A stretch of 64,000 bases of DNA from positions 124,001 to 188,000 of the forward strand of contig NZ_LIQI01000012.1 of the NCBI RefSeq assembly GCF_001418105.1. The letters are read 5' to 3'. Source of the DNA: Lacinutrix himadriensis (GTDB lineage Bacteria; Bacteroidota; Bacteroidia; Flavobacteriales; Flavobacteriaceae). Made by a program: the position numbers and the translations under genes. Positions 17,457 to 26,957 of the stretch are shown in pieces; positions within the stretch are counted from its first letter, which is position 1; every line of letters starts with the position of its first letter. Below the pieces are notes generated by a model. The model made no database searches, was not told the origin of the DNA, and was given only the letters and a program-made list of their open reading frames with translations.

Positions 17457-19829
17457 TTAGGCCTTAATTTCTTTCATTAAATCATCATAGGTATAAAACG
17501 CTTTATCTTCTTTATTTTTATGATACAGTACACTTACCCGAATCGCCTTTAAACCGGTTACAGCCTGCAAATCTTGTAGTTCTAAAATTTCTATATCTGT
17601 ATCTAAATACTGCTTAGATTGTAAAAAATTAATATAACGTAAATACTCTACTTCGTCTTGTTTTTGAGAGTATACAATAGTTATTTTACCTTTTTGTGTA
17701 ATGCGCTCGGTTGTGCCTTTTATATATGCTTTATCTACACGTTTTTTTACAATTTCGTATCTAGCATTATAGGTTCCGTCAACATCAAATTGTTTTTCGT
17801 CCATTCTAAAACTTATAGATAATGGCTGATTAAAAACTAAAATCATAGAAGCAACATCTAAAGCCACAGGGAAATTTTTACGCATTTGATAATAGCCATT
17901 TTCCATTTCACACATCACTTGTAGTTGCCACAAACGTAAGTTATATAAGTAAATTGGGTTAAAGCTATCCTCTTTAGTAATAGACTCTCCAATATACATA
18001 TTATGCTCTACGCCATCTGTTTTAAAACGCTCATAATAATGCGGATACATTTTTTGTGCCTTTACCTGCTTTTTGTCTAATAAAGAGGCCATTTCTTTAT
18101 TAATCATAGAAACAGTATCATCATATTGTTTACGATGCTTATACACCACTTTTACCGTTTCATCTATATTTTCATAATATGCTTCTATACCTGGCTTTAA
18201 TTCTTTCACCAAAATAAGATGTGCCAAAGCAGGTTCAATATCATTATTAATAAATGCAGTAATTTGTTGTTCACTATCTACCTGAAAATGATCTTCAAGT
18301 CCTTTTAAATATTCATTTATTTGAAATACAAACTGGTCATAAATAGGAAGTCTAACGATTTTCGAAGCACTTTGAATAATAGATTTTATAGCGTTTAATT
18401 GCAATATTAAATCTTGTTGTGTTGCCCAATTTCTAGCTTCCGAAGATCCTTTAATATCTATTTGACCATATAAGGGATATATATTATCGAATGCAATTTT
18501 ATTAAAACTTGGCTCTTCTCCTTCTAACTTTGCTTTTATAAAATTTTTAGCTTCTTTTACAAAACGCCAATTGACACTAGAATGAATAGAAGTACATTCT
18601 TGTTGAATAATTGCTTCTATTAGATTTTCTTCTTCGTTTTTAGAACGCTCTACAGCCGAAACGATAAAAGGCATAATATCGGCAAGCTTATTGGCATTAA
18701 TACTATTTAATATTTTTGGTTTTTCTGAAACTATCTCGAAAATCCCCATAACACCTTCCTTATTAGCAATAGGTGCAAAAATAGCACTCTGTATTCCTTG
18801 TTCATGAAGTACTTTTATATGTGGAATTTCCCCTTTTGTTTTTTCAAACATAAGCGGCACATTAGAAACCGAAAAATATTTCTTTTCTACTAAAAGTCTA
18901 TTATAAGACCATTTACATAAGGTATCAGAACAATTAGAAGCCGCAATATTGTTTAATAAAAAACTATGCATTCCTGCTCCATAAACTCGTTCAAAGGTTT
19001 TATCTTCTTTATTATAAACAGAAAATCCAACGCGAATATCTTTTAAACCCAATAAGGATCGAAAAATATCATGAAAACCTTCCATAAAGCTTTCGTCTTT
19101 ACGCTTATTTTCACCAATTAAAGAAGATTTTATATTCGAAATAGATTGGTCATCGGTAACATCAAACATATTCGAAATTACAAACCCTTTAAACGTATAA
19201 CTATTTGGAGGGAATTTTGCTTTCCACTTATCTATGTTTTCAAAGTTATCTAATAACTCATCATAATCTTCTTGTGTTATTTTAGGTGCGTCTTCATTAG
19301 GAATGATTTCTGTAAAATCTGCATTATATAATATTTTATAATAACGCATAATACCTTTAGCATCTGGTATTTCGTAATAAAAAGGTCTTTTAAAATCTAA
19401 GGAATAACCATAATAGAAATTTAAAATAATCGTACAATAAAGAATGTACCTATCGTCTTCAGGCATATTTTTTATTTTCAATTCAAAATCTTCACCTGCG
19501 GTTTTAACTATCGATTTGAAACGTTCCGAAGAATTAAAAATAATATTTTCAAATGGTATAGAAGCCGTTTTAATTTCATTTTTGGTTAAAACAGGACTAA
19601 ACGAATCTTGAAGTATAATTTGTATTTCGTTTTTATACTTATTCAGTAATTCATAATCCGTAAACCCCTCACGAAGTACAGGATAAGGAGCAGCTACTTT
19701 TAAAACACGCTTTGCTTGTTTTGCAATAAATGCATCAGCACTTGTTGCCAAATCTTCATAATGATCCAATAGCTTATTAAAGCTAATCTTTAAATGCATT
19801 GGTGATTCTGATTTGTTAATTGCTTCCAT
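17457..19829 (-). CDS. large GAF-domain protein
   Basis: 790 residues, soluble, no signal peptide. A helical N-terminal region (1-230) precedes a GAF-like domain (~250-395: RVGFSVYNKEDKTFERVYGA, then IQSAIFAPIANKEGVMGIFEIVSE), followed by ~400 mainly helical residues ending in an alpha/beta segment (GTTERITQKGKITIVYSQ, AIRVSVLYH). No kinase, GGDEF, HD or DNA-binding motif was found, so the output is unknown. GAF domains bind cyclic nucleotides and other small ligands. The convergent HD-PycTM gene is 2 bp away, so the two are opposed rather than cotranscribed. Family-level relatives are common in Flavobacteriaceae. Confidence 0.75.
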   Translation of the reverse strand: MEAINKSESPMHLKISFNKLLDHYEDLATSADAFIAKQAKRVLKVAAPYPVLREGFTDYELLNKYKNEIQIILQDSFSPVLTKNEIKTASIPFENIIFNSSERFKSIVKTAGEDFELKIKNMPEDDRYILYCTIILNFYYGYSLDFKRPFYYEIPDAKGIMRYYKILYNADFTEIIPNEDAPKITQEDYDELLDNFENIDKWKAKFPPNSYTFKGFVISNMFDVTDDQSISNIKSSLIGENKRKDESFMEGFHDIFRSLLGLKDIRVGFSVYNKEDKTFERVYGAGMHSFLLNNIAASNCSDTLCKWSYNRLLVEKKYFSVSNVPLMFEKTKGEIPHIKVLHEQGIQSAIFAPIANKEGVMGIFEIVSEKPKILNSINANKLADIMPFIVSAVERSKNEEENLIEAIIQQECTSIHSSVNWRFVKEAKNFIKAKLEGEEPSFNKIAFDNIYPLYGQIDIKGSSEARNWATQQDLILQLNAIKSIIQSASKIVRLPIYDQFVFQINEYLKGLEDHFQVDSEQQITAFINNDIEPALAHLILVKELKPGIEAYYENIDETVKVVYKHRKQYDDTVSMINKEMASLLDKKQVKAQKMYPHYYERFKTDGVEHNMYIGESITKEDSFNPIYLYNLRLWQLQVMCEMENGYYQMRKNFPVALDVASMILVFNQPLSISFRMDEKQFDVDGTYNARYEIVKKRVDKAYIKGTTERITQKGKITIVYSQKQDEVEYLRYINFLQSKQYLDTDIEILELQDLQAVTGLKAIRVSVLYHKNKEDKAFYTYDDLMKEIKA

Positions 19830-20027
19830 TTAAAATTACTTTATAGTGTAAAAATACAACTTTATTGCTTAGTCGTATTAAGTAAGCAACCTTAACAAGG
19901 CTTTAATTATTATCGAATTACATTTTATTTTTTCGAACTAAAATATAATTAAATGCTGTTTTTCCTTTTTTAACTCTTAATTTTAATAAATTTACTGTGT
20001 ATTAAGCTATTACATCAAACAAACAAC

Positions 20028-21620
20028 ATGAAAAACCTTACTAAAAACGCATACTATTACCTTTTAATTTTCGGATTTATAAGCATTACCAACAACGTTT
20101 CTGCCCAAGTTTGGACAAATGCAAATGAAGATCAAAGTTATGTTGCAAGGCATGAATTTGGATTCACGCAAGCAGGAGATAAATTTTTTAGTTTTGGAGG
20201 AAGAGAATCCCCTCGGGTATTAGATGTATATGATTACACTTCGAATACATGGTCTAATGGAGGCATGGCTCCTGTAGATTTTAATCATTTTCAAGCAATT
20301 ACTTATGAGGGTTTAATCTGGGTAATAGGCGCTTTTAAAACAAATGAACCCAACCCAGAATTGAATGCAGATTATATTTATATGTATAATCCTGCAAGCC
20401 AACAATGGATTCAAGGTATGGAATTACCTGCTGCAAGAAAACGTGGTGCAGCGGGTTTGGCTATGCATAACAATAAATTTTATTTGGTTGGAGGAAATGT
20501 ATATGGTCATGGTGGAGGATATGTAGCATATATGGATGTATTTGATCCTGCCACTGGAACGTTTACAGCTTTAACAGATGCCCCACACGCAAGAGATCAC
20601 TTTCATGCTGTGGTTCATAATGACAAACTTTATGCTTTAGGAGGCAGACTTACTGGTGGTACAGGAGGATTATTTGCACCTCAAGTTCCCGAAGTAGATG
20701 TTTACGACTTAAATACCAATATTTGGTCTACTTTAGCGAGTAGCAGTAATATCCCTACTCCAAGAGCTGGAGCAGCAACTGTTTTATTTCAAAATGAAAT
20801 TTATGTTATTGGTGGCGAAACTACATTTGGAAGTGCAACAGGAAACAACGGACAACGCGATATTGTAGAAGCTTTTAATCCTGTAACTGGAACGTGGACC
20901 ACTAAAGACAATCTAAATCGCGACAGACATGGTATTCAAGGAATAGTTTCTGGAGGTGGCATACATGTTATTGCTGGTTCTAGCGGAGGAACTTCTATAA
21001 AAAAAATGGAATATTTTGGTTTGAACAACCCAACAGGAAGTCCTAATGTGAATAGTACTTTTGCTGCAGATGAAACCACAAAGACTTTTGAATATGGAAC
21101 AAATTATGGATCTGTAACTATTCCTATCACGCTATCTAATAGTGCAGGAACCACAGGAACTTATATTGATAACATTACCATTTCGGGAGTAAACTATACT
21201 TTAAATGCAACGTATAGTAACTTACTTTTAGGTGCAAATCAAGATTTAATGATTCAAGCGGTCTTAAACGATACCTCGCAAAACCAAAGTAATGGAAATG
21301 TACAAGTAACGTACAATAACAATACGACACTAAATATAGCTTTAGAAGGTACGCTAAACCCAACTTTATCTATTGCTAATCCAAACGATTTAAAAACACT
21401 TAAGGTGTATCCTAATCCTACAAAATCGACTTTTCAGATAAATAAAAACATTTCAAAATTGCGTGTTTTTGATATCTCTGGAAAATTAGTAAAAACATTT
21501 CATGGTAGTTTTAAAAACAACCATGTTTTTAATATTTCAGAACTTCCTCAAGGAGTTTATTTTTTAAAAGTAGAAAATGCTTCCAAATTTAGCGAAACAA
21601 AAAAAATCATAAAAGTTTAA
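20028..21620 (+). CDS. secreted Kelch-repeat protein with T9SS sorting domain
   Basis: 530 residues. Signal peptide ends NNVSAQVW. Residues ~40-340 hold five to six Kelch blades (KFFSFGGRES, LIWVIGAF, KFYLVGGNVYG, KLYALGGRLTG, EIYVIGGETTFG), each followed by a W or F about 20 residues later, making a beta-propeller. Residues ~340-450 form an Ig-like domain, and the C-terminal ~75 residues are a T9SS type A domain (VYPNPTKSTFQIN, LRVFDISGKLVKTF, LPQGVYFLKVEN). Probably a cell-surface or released binding protein. The ligand is unknown. Confidence 0.85.
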   Translation: MKNLTKNAYYYLLIFGFISITNNVSAQVWTNANEDQSYVARHEFGFTQAGDKFFSFGGRESPRVLDVYDYTSNTWSNGGMAPVDFNHFQAITYEGLIWVIGAFKTNEPNPELNADYIYMYNPASQQWIQGMELPAARKRGAAGLAMHNNKFYLVGGNVYGHGGGYVAYMDVFDPATGTFTALTDAPHARDHFHAVVHNDKLYALGGRLTGGTGGLFAPQVPEVDVYDLNTNIWSTLASSSNIPTPRAGAATVLFQNEIYVIGGETTFGSATGNNGQRDIVEAFNPVTGTWTTKDNLNRDRHGIQGIVSGGGIHVIAGSSGGTSIKKMEYFGLNNPTGSPNVNSTFAADETTKTFEYGTNYGSVTIPITLSNSAGTTGTYIDNITISGVNYTLNATYSNLLLGANQDLMIQAVLNDTSQNQSNGNVQVTYNNNTTLNIALEGTLNPTLSIANPNDLKTLKVYPNPTKSTFQINKNISKLRVFDISGKLVKTFHGSFKNNHVFNISELPQGVYFLKVENASKFSETKKIIKV

Positions 21621-21635
21621 GCTTATCAATAGGGA

Positions 21636-22628
21636 TTAAAGATCTACAGCTATTGTCTTCGTTTTGAAACTAGATTTATCTTTACTTCTTATTCTCTCTA
21701 ATAAAAGCTTCGCAGATTCCTTACCAATTTCTTTCGCATTTTGATTGATTACAATAAGGGAAGAATCATACTTTAACTGCATATCATTACAAAAACCAGT
21801 TATCGTTATTTTACTATTTGCTTTCTGTATTTTATTAGTAAGTAAAATTGCATGTAAAACACTTTTTTCATTTAAACCAAAAATACCATCAATACTAGCA
21901 TCCGTTTTTAATAATTCTTTCAGCTTTTGTTTTAAACCTTTAGATCTCTCATCTGTAATCACAGTAGATTTTACAGTAGCTTTATGTTTTTCTATAGCTG
22001 CTTCAAATCCTTTTAGCCTAAGGTTTAAATGGTGTAGGTTATTTGTTTTTGAAGTTATTACTATATGCTTACAACCTTTATTATTTATTAGAAATTCCGT
22101 TGCATCAAAAGCGGCTTGATAATCATCTGTAATCACTTTATCACATTCCAACTCATCACAAATTCTATCAAACATTACAATTGGTGTTCCGTTATCTATT
22201 AATGTTTTAATGTGTTGGTATTCGTTCTTTTGTTCTGCTTCTTTAGAAACACACAAAATTAATCCATCCACAAAACCACTAGACATTACAGAAATGTTCT
22301 TTGTTTCCTTTTCAATAAGATCATTAGAAATAGAAGTAATCAACTTATAACCATTGTCGTCTAAATAACTTTCTACTCCGACTAATACTTTAGCGTAAAA
22401 CGGATTTAATATATTAGGAATTATTAATCCGATAGTGCTTGTAGTTCCTTTTCTAAAACTAGATGCAAAGCTATTTGGCGTATAATTATTAGCTTTTGCA
22501 TATTCTAAAACTCTTTTCTTTGTTGCAGCACCAATTTCTGAACTATTAGAAAGCGCCTTTGACACTGTTGAAATAGAAATCTCTAAAGCCTGCGCTATAG
22601 AAGCTAAAGTTGTCCTGTTTGATGGCAT
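21636..22628 (-). CDS. LacI-family transcriptional regulator
   Basis: 330 residues. N-terminal HTH with TTLASIAQALEISISTVSKA and the hinge helix (YTPNSFASSFRKG), then the periplasmic-binding-protein-like sensor domain: TIGLIIPNILNPFYAKVLVG, DGLILCVSKE, PIVMFDRI and GLNEKSVLHA. Typical length for the family. It binds an operator as a dimer and responds to a sugar or related metabolite. No sugar-utilisation genes lie nearby, so the regulon is elsewhere or unclear. Confidence 0.9.
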   Translation of the reverse strand: MPSNRTTLASIAQALEISISTVSKALSNSSEIGAATKKRVLEYAKANNYTPNSFASSFRKGTTSTIGLIIPNILNPFYAKVLVGVESYLDDNGYKLITSISNDLIEKETKNISVMSSGFVDGLILCVSKEAEQKNEYQHIKTLIDNGTPIVMFDRICDELECDKVITDDYQAAFDATEFLINNKGCKHIVITSKTNNLHHLNLRLKGFEAAIEKHKATVKSTVITDERSKGLKQKLKELLKTDASIDGIFGLNEKSVLHAILLTNKIQKANSKITITGFCNDMQLKYDSSLIVINQNAKEIGKESAKLLLERIRSKDKSSFKTKTIAVDL

Positions 22629-22770
22629 TTATATGGCGTTTTAATTTATTTAATCGTCTACACTATCCGGAAAACGTACTATTGTATTTAGTAAAAATAC
22701 TCCTTTTATTCCTTTTTATAACATTAGACGTCATTTCAAAAGCAAAAAAGAGCACAAATTACACATAAAA

Positions 22771-22797
22771 AAAGCTTCCCTAAATAGAGAAGCTTCT
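22771..22797 (-). terminator. intrinsic terminator of tRNA-Leu
   Basis: Hairpin with an AAGCTTC-type stem and a T-tract on the minus strand, 8 bp past the mature 3' end of tRNA-Leu. The tRNA-Asp gene has a closely similar hairpin. Confidence 0.65.
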
Positions 22798-22804
22798 TTA
22801 ATTG

Positions 22805-22886
22805 TACAGGCGGAGAGACTCGAACTCTCACACCTCGCGGCACTAGATCCTAAGTCTAGCGTGTCTACCAATTCCACCACGCCTGC
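22805..22886 (-). tRNA. tRNA-Leu(UAG)
   Basis: 82 nt. Acceptor stem GCAGGCG pairs with CGCCTGT (the first pair is G-U), discriminator A. The anticodon stem GCTAGA/TCTAGT frames the loop CTTAGGA, giving anticodon UAG for CUA codons. The long variable arm (TGCCGCGAGGTGT) marks a class II tRNA, and the T-arm GAGAG-TTCGAGT-CTCTC is perfect. CCA is not encoded. The -7 element TATATTTG lies at 22911-22918. Confidence 0.95.
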
Positions 22887-22910
22887 AACTTATCCGATAA
22901 TTTCGGATTG

Positions 22911-22918
22911 CAAATATA
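22911..22918 (-). promoter_or_regulatory. -7 promoter element of tRNA-Leu
   Basis: Minus strand TATATTTG, an exact TAnnTTTG match, 24 bp before the tRNA 5' end. No good TTG at -33. Confidence 0.6.
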
Positions 22919-23001
22919 AACAATACTTTTAATATTCATAACATCTAAATAAAGAAAATTATACCTCTTTTTTGTACTTTTACAAAAACCGCAATTTTAT
23001 T

Positions 23002-24390
23002 ATGAAAGACATTAAAAAATATATCGATCTACACAAGGATAGATTCTTAAACGAATTAATAGAACTACTTAAGATTCCGTCGATTAGCGCAGATTCCGCA
23101 TACAAGAAGGACGTTTTAAAAACAGCAGACGAAATTAAGTCCAGTCTTGAAAAAGCAGGCTGTGAAAACGTAGAAATTTGTCAAACTAAGGGGTATCCTA
23201 TCGTATATGGCGATAAAATCATTGATAAAAACTTGCCAACAGTGCTCGTTTATGGTCATTATGACGTGCAACCACCAGATCCAATTAACTTATGGGATTC
23301 TCCTCCTTTTGAACCTGTTATTAAAAAAACAGAACTACATCCAGAAGGCGCAATTTTTGCTCGTGGTGCTTGTGATGATAAAGGACAAATGTATATGCAC
23401 GTGAAAGCCATGGAGCTTATGACGCAAACCAACCAATTGCCGTGTAACGTGAAATTCATGATTGAAGGGGAAGAAGAAGTTGGTAGTGCAAGTCTTGCCG
23501 ATTTTGTAAAAGAAAACCATGAAAAACTAAGTAACGATGTTATTTTAATTTCAGATACTGGAATGATTGCCAAAGACACTCCTTCTATAACTACTGGATT
23601 ACGTGGCTTAAGCTATGTAGAAGTAGAAGTTACTGGTCCCAATAGAGATTTACACTCTGGACTTTATGGTGGTGCAGTTGCAAACCCAATCAACGTATTA
23701 ACCAAAATGATTGCTTCTTTACATGATGAAAACAATCATATTACCATTCCTGGTTTTTACGATAATGTAGAAGAACTTAGTACAGAAGAAAGAGCCGAAA
23801 TGGCAAAAGCACCTTTCTCTTTAGAAAACTATAAAAAAGCTTTAGATATTGACGCTGTTTATGGGGAAGCAGGATATTCTACCAACGAAAGAAATTCGAT
23901 AAGACCAACTTTAGATGTTAACGGAATTTGGGGAGGTTACACTGGTGAAGGCGCAAAAACCGTAATTGCAAGCCAAGCATTTGCAAAAATTTCGATGCGT
24001 TTAGTACCAAATCAAGATTGGAAAGAAATCACACAACTCTTTAAAAAACACTTTGAAAGCATTGCTCCTAAAGGCGTGACCGTAAAAGTTACTCCGCATC
24101 ATGGCGGACAAGGTTATGTAACACCTATCGATAGTATTGGTTACAAAGCAGCAAGTAAAGCATATACCGATACCTTTGGAAAAACGCCAATTCCGCAACG
24201 TAGCGGAGGAAGTATTCCTATTGTTTCTTTGTTTGAAAAAGAATTAAAAAGTAAAACTATTTTAATGGGATTTGGTTTAGATAGCGATGCTATTCACTCA
24301 CCAAATGAGCATTTCGGCGTATGGAATTACCTAAAAGGTATTGAAACTATTCCTTATTTCTACCACTATTTTACAGAATTAACTAAATAG
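23002..24390 (+). CDS. M20-family dipeptidase
   Basis: 462 residues from the ATG at 23002. The frame is open to 22972, but that extension starts at TTG and lacks family homology. Di-zinc metallopeptidase: VLVYGHYDVQPPDP (His and Asp of the HxD metal motif), FARGACDDKGQMYMH (bridging Asp), MIEGEEEVGSASL (catalytic Glu pair), LISDTGM (metal Asp) and MGFGLDSDAIHSPNE (His). This pattern matches the CNDP-like cytosolic dipeptidases that cleave a wide range of dipeptides. Stands alone on the plus strand, followed by a hairpin at 24403-24437. Confidence 0.92.
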   Translation: MKDIKKYIDLHKDRFLNELIELLKIPSISADSAYKKDVLKTADEIKSSLEKAGCENVEICQTKGYPIVYGDKIIDKNLPTVLVYGHYDVQPPDPINLWDSPPFEPVIKKTELHPEGAIFARGACDDKGQMYMHVKAMELMTQTNQLPCNVKFMIEGEEEVGSASLADFVKENHEKLSNDVILISDTGMIAKDTPSITTGLRGLSYVEVEVTGPNRDLHSGLYGGAVANPINVLTKMIASLHDENNHITIPGFYDNVEELSTEERAEMAKAPFSLENYKKALDIDAVYGEAGYSTNERNSIRPTLDVNGIWGGYTGEGAKTVIASQAFAKISMRLVPNQDWKEITQLFKKHFESIAPKGVTVKVTPHHGGQGYVTPIDSIGYKAASKAYTDTFGKTPIPQRSGGSIPIVSLFEKELKSKTILMGFGLDSDAIHSPNEHFGVWNYLKGIETIPYFYHYFTELTK

Positions 24391-24402
24391 TATTTGGGTG
24401 TT

Positions 24403-24437
24403 ACCTCCTTCTGCTTTTTTAATAAGCAAAAGGAGGT
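24403..24437 (+). terminator. terminator-like hairpin after the M20 peptidase
   Basis: 14-bp stem (ACCTCCTTCTGCTT against AAGCAAAAGGAGGT, one mismatch) with loop TTTTAAT, 13 bp after the stop. The downstream T-run is weak. Confidence 0.45.
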
Positions 24438-24438
24438 C

Positions 24439-24575
24439 GCACTTTTCATTATATCTTTTCTGCGAAGCAGTCCCAAACTTATTTTGAGATCTTACTCATA
24501 AATTTATTAATACTAAAATGTTTAAATTATAGGAATAAGAGCTTCACAAAAAAGGATGCCATTGCAATTGCTAAC
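24439..24575 (-). repeat. intergenic stem-loop repeat, copy B (split)
   Basis: On the minus strand the first part (24575-24546) reads GTTAGCAATTGCAATGGC then ATCCTTTTTTG, and the last part (24464-24439) reads AGAAAAGATATAATG then AAAAGTGC. Both ends match copy A, but about 80 bp of unrelated AT-rich sequence lies between them, so the hairpin is interrupted. Confidence 0.6.
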
Positions 24576-24597
24576 ACAAAGCAGACATAACTATTAA

Positions 24598-25467
24598 ATG
24601 AAGAATAGCCACTTTAAACATCTATTAGAACTTACATTAGCAACTTGCTTTATAAGTACTTCTGGTGTTTTAGGTAAATATATAGACATGCCTACCGAAG
24701 TACTTGTTTGGTGGCGAAGTGCATTAGCTTTTATAATCCTTTTTGCGTATTGCAGGTATAAAAAAATAGACCTAAAGCTTCATTCTAAAAAAGACAGGCT
24801 TCCTTTTATTCTAAGCGCCATTTTTATGGGAGCACATTGGGTTTCCTATTTCTATGCACTCAAACTATCTAATGTAGCCTTAGGCATGCTTTCCTTGTAT
24901 ACCTTTCCGGTTATCATTGCACTTTTAGAACCTTTATTTATTAAAATAAAATTCGATCCAATACATATCGTATTAGGAATACTAGTGCTTTTAGGCATTT
25001 ATATTCTTGCTCCAGATTTTAATCTAGAAAACTCAAATGTAAAAGGAGTGTTTTTAGGGCTTCTTTCTGCTGTTTTTTATGCCTTACGAATTCTGATACT
25101 AAAACAACATGTAGCTAAATACAATGGTACCACATTAATGGTGTATCAGTTATTAATACTAACTTTACTATTGGCACCATTCTTATTTTTCAAAGATACT
25201 AGCTCCATAAAAACAGAATATCCTTATGTACTTATATTAGCTTTATTAACTACAGCAATCGGACATACATTATTCATAAAAAAACTACAGTATTTTAGCG
25301 TGAGTACCGCAAGTATTATTAGTAGTACACAACCGGTTTTCGGAATAATTTTAGCATATATTTTTCTAAACGAAATACCAACGTTTAACACCTACATTGG
25401 TGGTTCTTTAATAATTGCTACGGTTATTATAGAAAGTGTACGCTCTAAAAAGAAAAAAACGGATTAG
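24598..25467 (+). CDS. EamA/DMT-family inner-membrane transporter
   Basis: 289 residues with ten hydrophobic segments in two EamA repeats: the first contains STSGVLGKYIDMPTEVLVWW and the second VFLGLLSAVFYALRILIL. Basic C-terminus (RSKKKKTD). Drug/metabolite transporters of this family move amino acids, nucleotides or other small metabolites, usually outward. The substrate cannot be told. The stop overlaps the end of the convergent M28 gene by 4 bp. Confidence 0.88.
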   Translation: MKNSHFKHLLELTLATCFISTSGVLGKYIDMPTEVLVWWRSALAFIILFAYCRYKKIDLKLHSKKDRLPFILSAIFMGAHWVSYFYALKLSNVALGMLSLYTFPVIIALLEPLFIKIKFDPIHIVLGILVLLGIYILAPDFNLENSNVKGVFLGLLSAVFYALRILILKQHVAKYNGTTLMVYQLLILTLLLAPFLFFKDTSSIKTEYPYVLILALLTTAIGHTLFIKKLQYFSVSTASIISSTQPVFGIILAYIFLNEIPTFNTYIGGSLIIATVIIESVRSKKKKTD

Positions 25468-26837
25468 TCTTTTACAATTTTAGAAATCTTGTATTTATTA
25501 TTTGTACGTATTTTTAAGAAATAAACACCACTACTTAATGCACTTACATCTAATACAGTCTTCGTTCCGGAAGATGTTTTATCTAGTATCTTTTTTCCTG
25601 TGATATCATATAATTCTAAAACTACTGCATCCGAAATAGCAGGTATTTCTACCATCAAATTCGTTTTCACCGGATTAGGATATAACAAAATATCACTATC
25701 CATAAATGTTTCTATTCCCAAAGAAGTAACCGTAATAGGCGCACTCTTTTCAACACAAGCACCAGAACTAATTTCTACAATGTAATTACCATTAATTATT
25801 GGTGTATAACTTTGGTTTGTTGCTCCTGCAATATTCGTATTGGTATCATAATTCACCCATTGATAAGACGTGCCGTTTTGATTAGCGGTTAACGTATTTG
25901 CATTCTGACTAACGGTATTATCTATATTTATAAGTCCAGCTTTGGTTACCATATACCCCATAATCAATTTAGAAAGCTCATGGTAATATGGAAAATTTAA
26001 AGTGCTATACCTATCATTAGAACTATGGTAAAAAGGCGTTTCGTCATTCGTTTCCCAAGACTCTCCTACCAAAACCGCAGAATAATCTTGATTCCAAAAT
26101 CTAGCATGATCACTAGCAGAAGTTCCCGGATTTACCACAGTTTCTTGTAGTGTAAATCCATATGCTGGATTATTTAAAACAGAAATAATATCATCTTTCA
26201 TGGCTAATGAGTTAGCAACATCTCTAACATCAATATCAAATACATTATCATTATCCCCATCATAACCCATCATATCAATATTTAAAACACCTAAAATATT
26301 GTCATTATTTGCAGCAGCTTGATTGGCATAATATGCAGCTCCTTGCAGACCTATTTCCTCTTCATCCCAAAGCGCATAAACAATGGTGTTATCTAAACAT
26401 TGTGTAGATAAAATTCTTGCTATCTCTAAAACAGTAGCTGTTCCAGATGCATTGTCGTCGGCACAATAATCTGCTACCGAATCGTAATGTGCACAAATAA
26501 TATAAATATTATCCGGATTGGTTTTACCAAGTTGTGTAGCAATCACATTTCGTCTTCCAGCTTCTCCGTTAATCAATTGATTGCTTACCGTAATATTATC
26601 TAATCGATCTAATTTCTGGTATAAATAATCTGCAGCCAATTCATTATTAGAATGTATCCTATTGGCTATGGTAACCTCGTTTCCGTTAATGATAGTAGGC
26701 TGTTCTCCTGTAAACTCTCTTAAGGTAAGTTGTAAAGAATCTAAATCCATTTGCTGTATTACTTCTGCAATAGTTTGCCCCTTTACAAAAGAAGAAATAA
26801 GTAGTGCACATAAAAGGACAAGGTGATTTTTTTTCAT
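25464..26837 (-). CDS. secreted M28-family zinc peptidase with T9SS sorting domain
   Basis: 457 residues. Signal peptide ends SFVKGQT. The M28 di-zinc core is complete: ICAHYDSVADY (His, Asp), CADDNASGTATVLE (bridging Asp), LWDEEEIGLQGA (catalytic Glu pair), VLNIDMMGYDGD (Asp) and SASDHARFW (His). Then follow an Ig-like linker (~310-375) and a T9SS type A domain (LLYPNPVKTNLMVEIP ... LSSGVYFLKIRT). It would be an aminopeptidase secreted to the surface for peptide feeding. Its end meets the DMT transporter on the opposite strand, so no operon partner is visible. Confidence 0.92.
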   Translation of the reverse strand: MKKNHLVLLCALLISSFVKGQTIAEVIQQMDLDSLQLTLREFTGEQPTIINGNEVTIANRIHSNNELAADYLYQKLDRLDNITVSNQLINGEAGRRNVIATQLGKTNPDNIYIICAHYDSVADYCADDNASGTATVLEIARILSTQCLDNTIVYALWDEEEIGLQGAAYYANQAAANNDNILGVLNIDMMGYDGDNDNVFDIDVRDVANSLAMKDDIISVLNNPAYGFTLQETVVNPGTSASDHARFWNQDYSAVLVGESWETNDETPFYHSSNDRYSTLNFPYYHELSKLIMGYMVTKAGLINIDNTVSQNANTLTANQNGTSYQWVNYDTNTNIAGATNQSYTPIINGNYIVEISSGACVEKSAPITVTSLGIETFMDSDILLYPNPVKTNLMVEIPAISDAVVLELYDITGKKILDKTSSGTKTVLDVSALSSGVYFLKIRTNNKYKISKIVKD

Positions 26838-26893
26838 AAAATATATAGCAATAATTTTTCAGGGTAAAGATAATGCAATTAAAAGTATTTTTG

Positions 26894-26957
26894 CTCTACA
26901 CTTGTAGAATTGAATTTTATACTCTACATTTGTAGAGAACAATCTAAACATGTAGAG
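26894..26957. promoter_or_regulatory. triple BlaI-type operator of module 1
   Basis: Three dyads of the form TCTACA-N2-TGTAGA. Site 1, 26894-26909 (one mismatch in 7+7 arms). Site 2, 26922-26937 (CTCTACA-TT-TGTAGAG, perfect 7+7). Site 3, 26943-26956 (one mismatch). Centres are 28 and 20 bp apart. They overlap the -33 region, the -7 element and the transcript start, ending at the blaI start codon. Confidence 0.75.
26902..26932 (+). promoter_or_regulatory. promoter of the BlaI-M56 module 1
   Basis: TTG (26902-26904), 20 bp, then TACATTTG (26925-26932), a full Bacteroidota promoter. The -7 element lies inside operator site 2. Confidence 0.7.

Noticed and set aside
16258-19829. Complete Pycsar defence locus
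   Set aside because: No nucleotidyl cyclase is encoded in the window, and the flanks look like housekeeping genes. Only the effector-like domain is supported.
26910-26957. Upstream TTG start for the first BlaI gene
   Set aside because: The extension would translate through the -7 element and two operators, and family alignment starts at the ATG at 26958.
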